A stretch of DNA of 64,000 bases from Acidobacteriaceae bacterium (GTDB lineage Bacteria; Acidobacteriota; Terriglobia; Terriglobales; Acidobacteriaceae), in NCBI GenBank assembly GCA_003134855.1, contig PLCS01000012.1:1-64000 (forward strand). Reading direction: 5' to 3'. Below are positions 1-8,808 of the stretch, piece after piece; the first letter of the stretch is position 1; every line of letters starts with the position of its first letter. The notes under the pieces were generated by a model. It was not told the DNA's origin, searched no databases, and saw only the letters and a list, made by a program, of their open reading frames with translations. The position numbers and the translations under genes are program-made.

Positions 1-640
<640 letters not shown>

Positions 641-846
641 TAGAATTAACTCCGCGCAGTTAGCGAGAGCATTCTTCTTGCAAGCCTTGTAAGACCAATC
701 AATTTCGTTGATTTTTTCAGGCACACAAATTTTTGGCGCCAGATTGCAGTCCGCGTTCCTCGACAGCCTCCGGGAGAAACCATCCGGAACACGACGAGAC
801 GCCGCGGCAGGCTGCGGGCAACCACCCGCCAAGCGCCATTCAAGTT

Positions 847-963
<117 letters not shown>

Positions 964-976
964 ATTATCTCCAAGC

Positions 977-1008
977 AAAAAGCCATGCCGCTACGGCATG
1001 GCTTTTTT
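977..1008 (+). terminator. Intrinsic terminator of the rRNA operon
   Basis: An AAAAAGCCATGCCG arm, a 3-base CTA loop and a CGGCATGGCTTTTTT arm form a long stem ending in a T-run, immediately after 5S. This is a textbook rho-independent terminator. Confidence 0.93.
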
Positions 1009-1214
1009 GCGTTTGGCGCATCCGAGCGCAATTATGGCCTCGTTCAGCAAGCGCATTGACAAAGTGTCGAATTCCAGCGGACAGTCGGGAAACCGCTCTG
1101 AATCAGTATGCCAAACCGTGCAATTTCTATCAGCTCGCGGCAGACGATTTACTCCTGTACCCTCGCTGTGCAATCATGGTTCCGTCTTCAAATTCACATC
1201 CGGTTGGTACACTC

Positions 1215-2660
1215 ATGAGCATTCGTCTGTCTGATGGCACTGAAATTCCCATCGAGATGCACAAGATCCGCATTGTGCAAAAGGTTAGATTGGCTCCGGC
1301 CCGCGAGCGGCTCCAGGCAATGGAGGAAGCTGGCTACAACACATTTCTTCTTCGCACCCGCGACATTTTCATGGATATGCTGACCGACAGCGGCACCAAT
1401 GCCATGAGCGACAATCAGCAGGCGTCCATGCTGCTGGCCGATGACGCTTATGCCGGCTCGGATAGCTTTTATAAGCTGGCCGACGCTGTCAAGGAGATTC
1501 TCGGCTACGAGTATCTGCTGCCGGCTCACCAGGGCCGCGCTTGCGAGCACCTGCTTGCCAAGGCCTTTATCAAGCCGGGTACCTACATCCCGATGAATTA
1601 TCACTTCACCACCACCAAGGCGCACTTCAATCTGCTGGGCGCGACCGTTCTTGAGCTTTTCGGGCCGGAGGCTCTCATTACCGAGAGCAGTAATCCCTTC
1701 AAGGGTAATATGGACCTTGGCCGCCTGAAGGCCGCCATCGACGAGCATGGCGTTGATAAGATTCCCTTCGTGCGCATGGAGGCCACCACCAACCTGATCG
1801 GCGGACAGCCTTTTTCGCTGGCCAACCTGCGCGAAGTAAAGGCGCTGGTCGCGCCGCTGAAGATTCCGCTGGTGCTCGACGCCAGCCTGATTTCGGAGAA
1901 CGCCTACTTCATTCGCCAGCGCGAACCGGGATATGAAAACGCGACGATTCGTGCGATCATCCTGGAAATGATGCAGTTGGCGGATATATGTTATCTTTCC
2001 GGGCGCAAGAGCTGCATGGTCCGCGGCGGCCTGATTGCCACCAACCGCAAGGATCTGTACGAAGCCATACGGCCCTGGTTGCCGGTCTATGAAGGCTTCT
2101 ACACCTACGGCGGAATGTCCTCAAAGGAGATCGAGGCGATGGCCGTGGGTATGCGCGAAATGACAGATCTCGAAGTGGCCGGCTCCTCGGCCGACGCGAT
2201 CAAGTACTTTGCCGAACGTCTGATCTCAAAGGGCGTTCCCGTGGTCACGCCTCCGGGCGGCCTCGCCTGCCATCTCGACGCCATGCGCTTTGTTCCCCAT
2301 CTTCCGCAGACTGAATACCCGGCGGGCGCTCTGGGCGCGGCAGTCTATATAACATCGGGCATCCGGGGCATGGAGCGCGGAACTGTATCGATGGACCGCG
2401 ATGAAGCGGGCAACGACGTGCCCTCCGATATGGAGCTTTTGCGTCTGGCGGTTCCGCGGCGCGTCTTCACGATGTCTCACTTCCTGTATGCGACCGACCG
2501 GATCAAGTGGCTGCTTGAGCACCGCGATCTGATCGGCGGCCTTGAATTCTATGAGGAACCGCCCATCCTTCGCTTCTTCGGCGGCCGCATGAAGCCCAAG
2601 AACAATTGGGGCGCCAAGCTGGCGGCGGCATTCGAGAAGGACTTCGGCCCCGACTGCTAA
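1215..2660 (+). CDS. Tyrosine phenol-lyase/tryptophanase family PLP enzyme
   Basis: Cytoplasmic PLP-dependent beta-eliminating lyase (about 481 aa; the family is about 456-475). Family motifs are clear: LLTDSGTNAMSD, the AYAGS tyrosine, HQGRA, TTNLIGGQP, the PLP lysine in SGRKSCM, and LRLAVPRR. Residues that mark tyrosine phenol-lyase rather than tryptophanase are present: FTTT, the MERG arginine and a C-terminal LRFF (tryptophanase has LRHF). Two normally important positions differ. The DATR arginine that contacts the PLP oxygen is Leu here (DASLISENAYF), and the GGHA histidine is Leu (GGLACHLD). Substrate is therefore uncertain: tyrosine, tryptophan or a related amino acid. The start is unclear because neither ATG 1176, 1215 nor 1257 has a good ribosome site; 1215 fits family length. 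It stands alone, bounded by hairpins. Confidence 0.85.
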   Translation: MSIRLSDGTEIPIEMHKIRIVQKVRLAPARERLQAMEEAGYNTFLLRTRDIFMDMLTDSGTNAMSDNQQASMLLADDAYAGSDSFYKLADAVKEILGYEYLLPAHQGRACEHLLAKAFIKPGTYIPMNYHFTTTKAHFNLLGATVLELFGPEALITESSNPFKGNMDLGRLKAAIDEHGVDKIPFVRMEATTNLIGGQPFSLANLREVKALVAPLKIPLVLDASLISENAYFIRQREPGYENATIRAIILEMMQLADICYLSGRKSCMVRGGLIATNRKDLYEAIRPWLPVYEGFYTYGGMSSKEIEAMAVGMREMTDLEVAGSSADAIKYFAERLISKGVPVVTPPGGLACHLDAMRFVPHLPQTEYPAGALGAAVYITSGIRGMERGTVSMDRDEAGNDVPSDMELLRLAVPRRVFTMSHFLYATDRIKWLLEHRDLIGGLEFYEEPPILRFFGGRMKPKNNWGAKLAAAFEKDFGPDC

Positions 2661-2680
2661 TCGCCTTTCTCCTACAGTTC

Positions 2681-2731
2681 GCACGACGCAAGAAGGCCAT
2701 GTCTCCAAGGCATGGCCTTCTTGCGTTGTGC
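2681..2731. terminator. Long inverted repeat after the lyase gene
   Basis: Two 21-base arms (2681-2701 and 2711-2731) pair with a single mismatch around a 9-base loop. There is no T-run, but position 20 bases after the stop codon suggests transcription termination. Its core (GCCATG...CATGGC followed by TTGCGTT) resembles the rRNA terminator at 977-1010. Confidence 0.7.
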
Positions 2732-2806
2732 GAGAGCTTGTTGTAACTGCAAGCGCGTCGCACTTGAACGGTTCTCGGTTTTTGCAGCTATTCTGAACAA
2801 GACCCT

Positions 2807-4018
2807 ATGCCCGCCGAGCCGCGCCAATTCGATGTGATTGTTTTGGGGGCGGGGGCGGCTGGGCTGATGTGCGCGGCTACTGCCGGCCAGCGTGGGCGGC
2901 GGGTGGTTGTGCTCGAACACAATGGGCAGGTGGGCCGAAAGATTCTGATCTCTGGCGGCGGGCGGTGCAATTTTACCAATCTGCACTGCGGGCCGGAGAA
3001 TTTCATCTCCGACAATCCACATTTTGCCAAGTCGGCGCTGGCGCTCTATCAGCCGCGACACTTTATCGATATGGTCGAGCGGTACGGAATTGCGTGGCAT
3101 GAGAAGACGTTGGGGCAGCTCTTTTGCGACGGCTCGGCGCGGGCGATTGTGGAGATGCTGCTGGCCGAGTGTGCGGCGGGCGGCGTGGAGCTGGTGCTGA
3201 ATGTGCGCGGGATTGCAGTCGAGCGGGACAGCTTCGGAGGGTTTTGTGTTGCTTCATCCGCTGGCGAGTTCAGGGCGGAGGCGCTAGTGGTGGCGACCGG
3301 GGGGCTTTCGATTCCAAAGCTGGGGGCTACGGGACTGGGCTATGAGCTGGCAGCGCAGTTTGGGCTGAAGGTGATTGAGCCGCGGCCGGCGCTTGTTCCG
3401 TTGGTGCTGGGAGGAGATGAGGCAGGATGGACGAAGCTGGCCGGGGTGGCGGCGGAGGTTGAGGTTTGGGTGGACGGGGCGGATGGCAAGGCTTTGCTCG
3501 AAACTCGATTCAAGGAAAAGATGCTGGTCACGCATCGCGGGCTGAGCGGGCCGGCGGTCTTGCAGGCGTCGTCGTACTGGCGGCCGGGGGCAGCGCTGGT
3601 GGTGGATTTCGCGGTGCTGGCCGCACGGGTAGGAGTTTTTGATGGCATGAAGCAGCCGGGGGCGCGACGGGATTTGGCGGCGGTAAAGCAGGCGCTGCGC
3701 GCGGTGTTGCCGCATCGGTTGGCCGACTACCTGGCTGAGATTGGCGGGCCGCGGGGCTGGTCGAATGCCGCGCTGGAGGCGTGCGAACGGGAGCTGCGGC
3801 GCTGGAAGTTCCATCCGGTGGGGACCGAGGGCTTTGAGAAGGCCGAGGTGACGGCTGGGGGCGTGGATACGGACGAGTTGCAGGCGCGGACGATGGAGGC
3901 GCGGGCGGTGCCGGGGCTTTACTTTATTGGCGAAGTTGTGGATGTGACCGGACAACTGGGAGGTTTCAATTTCCAGTGGGCCTGGGCTTCGGGGGTGGCG
4001 GCGGGGCGGGCTTGCTAG
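2807..4018 (+). CDS. BaiN/HI0933-family FAD-dependent oxidoreductase
   Basis: Flavoprotein of 403 aa, the usual length of the HI0933/YhiN/BaiN family. An N-terminal Rossmann dinucleotide-binding motif (VLGAGAAGLMCA, residues ~12-23) is followed by the family signature GRKILISGGGRCNFTN (~44-59). The C-terminal block GQLGGFNFQWAWASG completes the FAD site. Physiological substrate is unknown for most members; BaiN acts in bile-acid dehydroxylation, but that role should not be transferred here. The start ATG 2807 matches the family N terminus. The stop codon TAG is the first three bases of a heptanucleotide repeat array shared with the convergent gene. Confidence 0.9.
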   Translation: MPAEPRQFDVIVLGAGAAGLMCAATAGQRGRRVVVLEHNGQVGRKILISGGGRCNFTNLHCGPENFISDNPHFAKSALALYQPRHFIDMVERYGIAWHEKTLGQLFCDGSARAIVEMLLAECAAGGVELVLNVRGIAVERDSFGGFCVASSAGEFRAEALVVATGGLSIPKLGATGLGYELAAQFGLKVIEPRPALVPLVLGGDEAGWTKLAGVAAEVEVWVDGADGKALLETRFKEKMLVTHRGLSGPAVLQASSYWRPGAALVVDFAVLAARVGVFDGMKQPGARRDLAAVKQALRAVLPHRLADYLAEIGGPRGWSNAALEACERELRRWKFHPVGTEGFEKAEVTAGGVDTDELQARTMEARAVPGLYFIGEVVDVTGQLGGFNFQWAWASGVAAGRAC

Positions 4019-4050
4019 GGACTAGGGACCAGGGACTGGGGACTAGGAAA
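4016..4050. repeat. Heptanucleotide tandem repeat between convergent gene ends
   Basis: Five consecutive 7-base units: TAGGGAC, TAGGGAC, CAGGGAC, TGGGGAC, TAGGAAA. The first unit contains the stop codon of the flavoprotein gene. The array lies between that stop and the end of the minus-strand gene at 4054. The 7-base period is exact, while the unit sequence differs from other arrays in this window. Confidence 0.85.
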
Positions 4051-4053
4051 AGC

Positions 4054-4800
4054 CTACTGAGCTGGCGGGGCGCCGGGCTTGGCGGGCGGGGTGAGGACGA
4101 AGCCGTTGCGGACCAGGGCAAAGCCTTGCTGGGGGAGTTCGGCCTGCAGGAGCTGGTTTTCCGGGCCGCTGAAGAAGTCGGTGGAAGCGCCGGCGATGGT
4201 GGCGATGAGGTGATGGACGACGATAGGATTGCCGTCGAGCGTGCCTTGCTCGTCGGCGTAGGTGGCTAGCTGAATGGGGGCTATAGAGCCGGCCTTCTTG
4301 GGGATGATGGCCCAGAGGTCGCGGCTGTTGCGCGCGACGCCGAGGGCGAGAAGGGTTTCAAAGGCGCCGGGATCGAAGTCGGGCAGGAAGACGGCGGCGG
4401 GGTGCGAGGCCAGGCGGGTGGTGGAGACGCGGCCGTTGGCGGAGGTGGTCAGCAGGGTCTGGGCTGGCTCCGATTTTGGGTCCGGATCGGCTGTGACGTT
4501 GACGGCCGAGCCGTTGACGATGGCGCTCAACTGGACGTGGCGGAGGTGGTTGGCGGCCGAGAGGCGCTCGGTTTTGGAGAGGGAGTAGTTGAGGCCCTGC
4601 ATTTTGACGCTGACCAGGGAGGTGGAGGCGTAGCCGTGAGGGGTTGCGGTGAAGGTGAAGCTGGCCGTGCCGACGGGCTTGCCGTGCTGGCTGACGATGA
4701 AGCTGGCGGACTGGGCGCGGGCGGCTGGGGCTGAGGCAATCAGGGCGGCAAGAAGCGCCGCGAGCGGGAGAAGAGTCAGTTTGCGCATGAGTTTATCCAT
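4054..4800 (-). CDS. Secreted hypothetical protein
   Basis: A 248-aa protein with a clear Sec signal peptide: a positively charged start (MDKLMRKL), a hydrophobic stretch LLPLAALLAALIA, and an AXA-type cleavage site ARAQSA near residue 30. The mature part is rich in Thr, Ala and Ser and ends in a Pro/Ala-rich tail (PPAKPGAPPAQ). I recognise no family. An exported or periplasmic role is all the sequence supports. The start could be 4800 or the next ATG at 4788. It is convergent with the flavoprotein gene. Confidence 0.7.
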   Translation of the reverse strand: MDKLMRKLTLLPLAALLAALIASAPAARAQSASFIVSQHGKPVGTASFTFTATPHGYASTSLVSVKMQGLNYSLSKTERLSAANHLRHVQLSAIVNGSAVNVTADPDPKSEPAQTLLTTSANGRVSTTRLASHPAAVFLPDFDPGAFETLLALGVARNSRDLWAIIPKKAGSIAPIQLATYADEQGTLDGNPIVVHHLIATIAGASTDFFSGPENQLLQAELPQQGFALVRNGFVLTPPAKPGAPPAQ

Positions 4801-5002
4801 CGTACTGAGGGGTTAGACACGCGATGGGGCGTAAAGTTGCATGGAAACAGGGAAGAGGGAGAAACGGCCAGGTTCCGATAGCGATTTCCAGGCGGAGTTT
4901 GTCGCCATTTTGTAGCAGCATGGGATTGAATGCGATCCGTGGTATGAGTGGGGGTAATTCACGCCGGTGGATGGCTCAGTTGTTGACAATTCGCCCAAGC
5001 AC

Positions 5003-5143
5003 TCATTGACAGCAGATCAGTCCCCGCAAGTCGGCTTGTCGGAAGGGATTGCCGGGCACCATCCTCGCGGTACTGCCGAAGGCGTCTGCCTCACCGCAGG
5101 TGGTTGACGAAGATGACCCTCGAAACTTCGGATTTCCATTCAT
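5003..5143 (-). CDS. Possible small protein (46 aa)
   Basis: A short frame begins at ATG 5143 with a near-ideal ribosome binding site (AGGAG, six bases before the start) and ends at 5003. The product is Ser/Gly-rich, has no membrane segment or signal peptide, and ends in GLICCQ with a Cys pair. I know no homologue. The Shine-Dalgarno is the only strong support. It lies in an otherwise empty 409-base gap (4801-5209), divergent from the hemG-like gene. Confidence 0.35.
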   Translation of the reverse strand: MNGNPKFRGSSSSTTCGEADAFGSTARMVPGNPFRQADLRGLICCQ

Positions 5144-5209
5144 GGCGTTCTCCTGAATAGGATCGCTCCGCGCAAGCCGCCTTCCGCCCGGAACTGCTTT
5201 AATACTGAG

Positions 5210-6682
5210 ATGGGTTCTGCGATGCGGACGGCGATCATTGGGGGCGGGATAGCGGGGCTGGCGGCGGCTTATGAGCTGGAGCAGGCGCGGCAGAAGGGCG
5301 CAGAGGTTGAGTACACGCTCTTTGAGGCGCGGGCGCGGCTGGGCGGCTGCCTGGCTTCGGAGATTGTGGGCGGCGCGGTGCTGGAGCGCGGGCCGGATTC
5401 CTTTTTGAGCGAGAAGCCGGCGGCGGCCGAGCTTTGCCGCGAGCTGGGCCTGGGCGGCGAGCTGACGCCCTCCAACGACGCCGAGCGCAAGACGTACATT
5501 GTGGTGCGCAACCGGCTGGTGGCGCTGCCCGACGGTCTGATGTTCCTGGTGCCCACCAAGCTGATTCCCACCGCGCTGACCCAGCTGTTCAGTTGGAAGA
5601 CGAAGGTGCGGATGGGATTGGAACTGCTGCATCCGCCGCGGCCATCGGATCACGACGAGCCGGTGGCCGCGCTGGTGGAGCGCCACTTTGGCCGCGAGGT
5701 TGTGGACCGGCTGGCCGATCCGCTGCTGTCGGGGATCTTCGGCGGCGACTCCGCACAACTGAGCGCGCGCACCGTGCTGCCGCGGCTGGTGGAGATGGAG
5801 AGCGAATACGGCTCGCTGACGCGCGGTATGCTGGCCGCTCACCGCACGATGCGCTTGAGAGCCAAGGAAGCCGCGAGGAAGAATGGAGCCGCGCCGACGT
5901 CCGTAAATCCTCGCCCGGCGACGCGATCGATCTTTACAGCGCTACGCGGGGGGATGCAGCAGTTGGTGGACGCGCTGACGGACCGGCTCGATCCGGTTTC
6001 CGTGCGTCTCTCGACGCCGGTCACAGGCATCGAGAAGAACGCCGACGGGTGGAAGATCGAGGCGCGCGGCGCGACGGAGTTTTACGATGCGGTCATTGTG
6101 GCCTCGCCCGCCTGGGCCGCCGGCGCGCTGCTGGGAGGGGTGGACGCGGCACTGGGCGAGGAACTGAGCGGCATTCCCTACTCCTCGTCGATCACTGTCA
6201 ATCTGATCTACGACGAGGCGCGGCTGGGCCGGCTGCCGGACGGATTCGGCTTCCTTGTTCCGGCCGTGGAAGGCCGCGCGATGCTGGCCTGCACCTTTGT
6301 GCATCGCAAGTTTCTGGGCCGCACGCCGCCGGGGAAGGCAGTGTTGCGCGCGTTTTTGGGCGGGATGAAGAATGAGGCTCTGGTGGCTGTTTCTGATGCT
6401 GAATTAGTGGCAATCGTGCGCCGTGAACTCAGCGAGATTCTTGGGGAGGGCGTGGTTGGGCTGGGGATTGAGCCGGAGCACGCGCAGGTCTCGCGGTGGA
6501 GCCGCGCAATGGCTCAGTACGCCGTCGGCCACCAGGAGCGCAGGCAGCGCATCGCTGAGCGCGTGGCCGCGCTGCCCGGTTTGCGGCTGGCCGGGAATGC
6601 CTATGACGGCATCGGCATTCCCGACTGCATCCGGCTGGGACGGCAGGCGGCGAAAGAGCTGATCGCCGCCCGCTCCTCATGA
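5210..6682 (+). CDS. hemG: Protoporphyrinogen/coproporphyrinogen oxidase (HemG/HemY type)
   Basis: FAD-dependent oxidase of late haem synthesis, 490 aa, close to the HemY family length. The N terminus has the dinucleotide motif IIGGGIAGLAAAYELE (residues ~9-24). Typical HemY blocks follow: ERGPDSFL, LADPLLSGIFGGD and a C-terminal GNAYDGIGIPDCI that closes the FAD site. It oxidises protoporphyrinogen IX or, in the coproporphyrin-dependent pathway, coproporphyrinogen III; sequence alone does not say which. No other haem gene is nearby. ATG 5210 is chosen, but ATG 5222 (MRTAIIGGG) is equally credible. Confidence 0.9.
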   Translation: MGSAMRTAIIGGGIAGLAAAYELEQARQKGAEVEYTLFEARARLGGCLASEIVGGAVLERGPDSFLSEKPAAAELCRELGLGGELTPSNDAERKTYIVVRNRLVALPDGLMFLVPTKLIPTALTQLFSWKTKVRMGLELLHPPRPSDHDEPVAALVERHFGREVVDRLADPLLSGIFGGDSAQLSARTVLPRLVEMESEYGSLTRGMLAAHRTMRLRAKEAARKNGAAPTSVNPRPATRSIFTALRGGMQQLVDALTDRLDPVSVRLSTPVTGIEKNADGWKIEARGATEFYDAVIVASPAWAAGALLGGVDAALGEELSGIPYSSSITVNLIYDEARLGRLPDGFGFLVPAVEGRAMLACTFVHRKFLGRTPPGKAVLRAFLGGMKNEALVAVSDAELVAIVRRELSEILGEGVVGLGIEPEHAQVSRWSRAMAQYAVGHQERRQRIAERVAALPGLRLAGNAYDGIGIPDCIRLGRQAAKELIAARSS

Positions 6683-6734
6683 ACAAAACTGGTTGAGAGC
6701 CAGGCCTTCTCCATCTTCTCGCCAAAACACCTGG

Positions 6735-6806
6735 GAACTGGTTAACCATTTAGCGGGTTAGCCACCGCTTCGCGGTGATCGCAAGTTAGCGAGTTCGCGG
6801 GTTCAT
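6735..6806. repeat. Degenerate GTTAGC-type intergenic repeat
   Basis: A gene-free gap holds related short units such as TTAGCGG, GTTAGCC, GTTAGCG and AGTTCGC, separated by a CACCGC/GCGGTG hairpin. The period is near seven bases but decayed. It lies between the ends of two convergent genes. Confidence 0.5.
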
Positions 6807-6856
6807 TGCTGACATAACTTGCCGCGGCTAGTTAGGCTGCTCCTAACTTCCACTTC

Positions 6857-8635
6857 TTATCTCGGCACCACCGGCAGCAGCAGCGCGGAGGGATGCGCGG
6901 CGTCGTGGAGGATGGTGTTGGTTGCCTTCATAAAGGTTGAGTCCGTGCTGGCCGGCTTGCCGGTATTCAGGTTGCGGTCGAAGCGCGGGAAGTTGCTGCT
7001 ACTCACTTCCATACGGATTTGGTGGCCTTTCAGGAAGACATTGCTGGTGGACCACAGATCGATCTTGTACTCGTAGACCTTGCCGGGAACGATGGGCCTG
7101 GCCTCTGAAGTTGATTCGCGATAACTCGCACGAAGAATTCCCTCCGTCAGATTCTGCGCGAAGCCATTGGGCCAGACATCGACCAGCTTGGCGGTGAAGT
7201 CCGTGTCCACGGCGGAAGACTTGGCGAATAAGTCTAGAGTTACCGGTCCAGTAACTTCGAGGTCGCTGTCGAGGGGCGGCGTGGAGAAGACCAGCACATC
7301 GGGGCGGGCTTCCACATCCTTCTGGTCGCGGGAGCCGGGAGCCAGATGCATTGGATCGCAACAGAGCGGGCCGCCTACGGTGGGCACGGGGTTGACGGGG
7401 TCGTAGACAAAACCGTCAACCGCTTCCTTGTCAGGCGCAGAGGTGGAAAGCTCGCCGTCGCCGGAGGCGCTGTTGGCTTTGCCGGCCGAGCGCAGAAAGT
7501 AACTCGTAGTTACAGCGCGCTCCAGAGGCCAGGCGTCTTCATCGCGCCACTTGTTCTCTCCCATCACGAAGATGCGGACTGGCTTGCCATTGGCGAATTG
7601 ATTCTGCTTTCCGAGAAAGAGATAGTCGTACCAATCGAGCGTAAGGTCGTTCTCGTCGTACTCTTCGGCCGCCGGGCCGAAGTCCACTGTGCCGATGGTT
7701 CTGCCGATGCCTGCATGGCCGCCGATGGTGACCAGCAGGTGCTGGCCGCTACGGGCAGCTTCATTGCCGGCGTGTGCCTTGAGGCCCATGTAGTTACGCA
7801 GCGAACCGCCCTGAAAGATGTCGTACCAGGCGGCTATGGTGAGCGCTGGAACCTGGATCTGACTGTAGTTCTCCTCGATGGACCATTGCTTCCAGTAACT
7901 GTCATAAGTGGGATGATCGAGCCAATCGAGGAAGTAGGGCGTCAGAGAGCGGGTGAGGGCAGCACCGTCTTGAGCCGTTCTGATATTGAAGACAGGAAAG
8001 TTCTTCAGCGGCAGAACGTTATCGCCGATGACGGCATTTGCTGCCTCCTTCATCTGACGGCTGTAGGTATCCTGGGCGAGCCCCGAGATCCAGGACTCGT
8101 TGAACCACTGCTCGAATGCGCCGCCCTGGTAAGTCCAGTTCTCGTGGTAGTTACTGGCAGTTACAACCGGGCAGATACCCGCTAGATGGGGAGGATGGCC
8201 GATGGCGGCCAGCATCTGCGTCGCGCCTACGTAGGAACCGCCGAACATACCGACCTTGCCGTTGGAGTGGGGCAGCGCGGCGGCCCACTCGACGGCGTCG
8301 TAGCCATCTTCGGTCTCATGCTTGAAGGTGTACCACTCGCCCTCGGAAGTATAGCGACCGCGCACATCCTGCGCCACGACCATGAAGCCGCGCTCGGCTG
8401 CCTTGCGGGCAAAGACGGCGGTGTTGTCCTTGCTATAGGGCGTCCGCTGTAGCAGCACGAAAAACGGTCCGTCACCGGCCGGGCGGTAGATGTCGGCGCG
8501 CAACGTGACACCGTCGCGCGTCTTCATCGCGGCGTTGCGCTCGAAAACGATGTCGGTTGCAGTCTGTCCCTTGACAGGGACGCACGGCAGCAGAGTTACA
8601 ACGAAGGCTAGCAGGCAAAGAGTCTTTTTCAACAC
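6857..8635 (-). CDS. Secreted CocE/NonD (X-Pro dipeptidyl-peptidase S15) family hydrolase
   Basis: A 592-aa alpha/beta hydrolase with an N-terminal signal peptide (MLKKTLCLLAFVVTLLPC, cleavage near residue 23). The fold motifs are those of CocE/S15 enzymes: VQDVRGR-type oxyanion segment (AQDVRGRYTSEGEW), nucleophile elbow GGSYVGATQ, probable acid in AAWYDIFQGG and probable histidine in IGGHAG. The C-terminal half has the jelly-roll domain of this family (VTGPVTLDLFAKSS, FTAKLVDVWPNG). It should hydrolyse esters or N-acylated amino-acid or peptide derivatives in the periplasm or outside. Substrate is not predictable. It is monocistronic as far as can be seen. Confidence 0.88.
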   Translation of the reverse strand: MLKKTLCLLAFVVTLLPCVPVKGQTATDIVFERNAAMKTRDGVTLRADIYRPAGDGPFFVLLQRTPYSKDNTAVFARKAAERGFMVVAQDVRGRYTSEGEWYTFKHETEDGYDAVEWAAALPHSNGKVGMFGGSYVGATQMLAAIGHPPHLAGICPVVTASNYHENWTYQGGAFEQWFNESWISGLAQDTYSRQMKEAANAVIGDNVLPLKNFPVFNIRTAQDGAALTRSLTPYFLDWLDHPTYDSYWKQWSIEENYSQIQVPALTIAAWYDIFQGGSLRNYMGLKAHAGNEAARSGQHLLVTIGGHAGIGRTIGTVDFGPAAEEYDENDLTLDWYDYLFLGKQNQFANGKPVRIFVMGENKWRDEDAWPLERAVTTSYFLRSAGKANSASGDGELSTSAPDKEAVDGFVYDPVNPVPTVGGPLCCDPMHLAPGSRDQKDVEARPDVLVFSTPPLDSDLEVTGPVTLDLFAKSSAVDTDFTAKLVDVWPNGFAQNLTEGILRASYRESTSEARPIVPGKVYEYKIDLWSTSNVFLKGHQIRMEVSSSNFPRFDRNLNTGKPASTDSTFMKATNTILHDAAHPSALLLPVVPR

Positions 8636-8726
8636 GAAATCCCCCCGGAGGCGAAAGCCGATTTCATTCTATCGGTTTGGCCTCCTGAAAACTTAGCTCA
8701 CCCTAGCCGCAAAAGAACGAAACGCA

Positions 8727-8762
8727 GGTCCTTCGACTACGCTGCGCTTCGCTCAGGATGAC
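8727..8762. repeat. Dispersed repeat, GTCCTTCGACT...CGCTCAGGATGAC type
   Basis: A 36-base intergenic sequence containing two imperfect inverted arms. It is matched in reverse orientation at 31691-31725. Similar sequences are widespread between genes in acidobacterial and other bacterial genomes (established, from memory); function unknown. Confidence 0.65.
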
Positions 8763-8808
8763 AGCAGTGAGGGTGGGGCGCCCAGGTTTTCTGCGGGAGA
8801 ACGATTGC

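Noticed and set aside
641..846. tRNA between 23S and 5S
   Set aside because: No cloverleaf or TTCGA-type T-loop could be found in the spacer.
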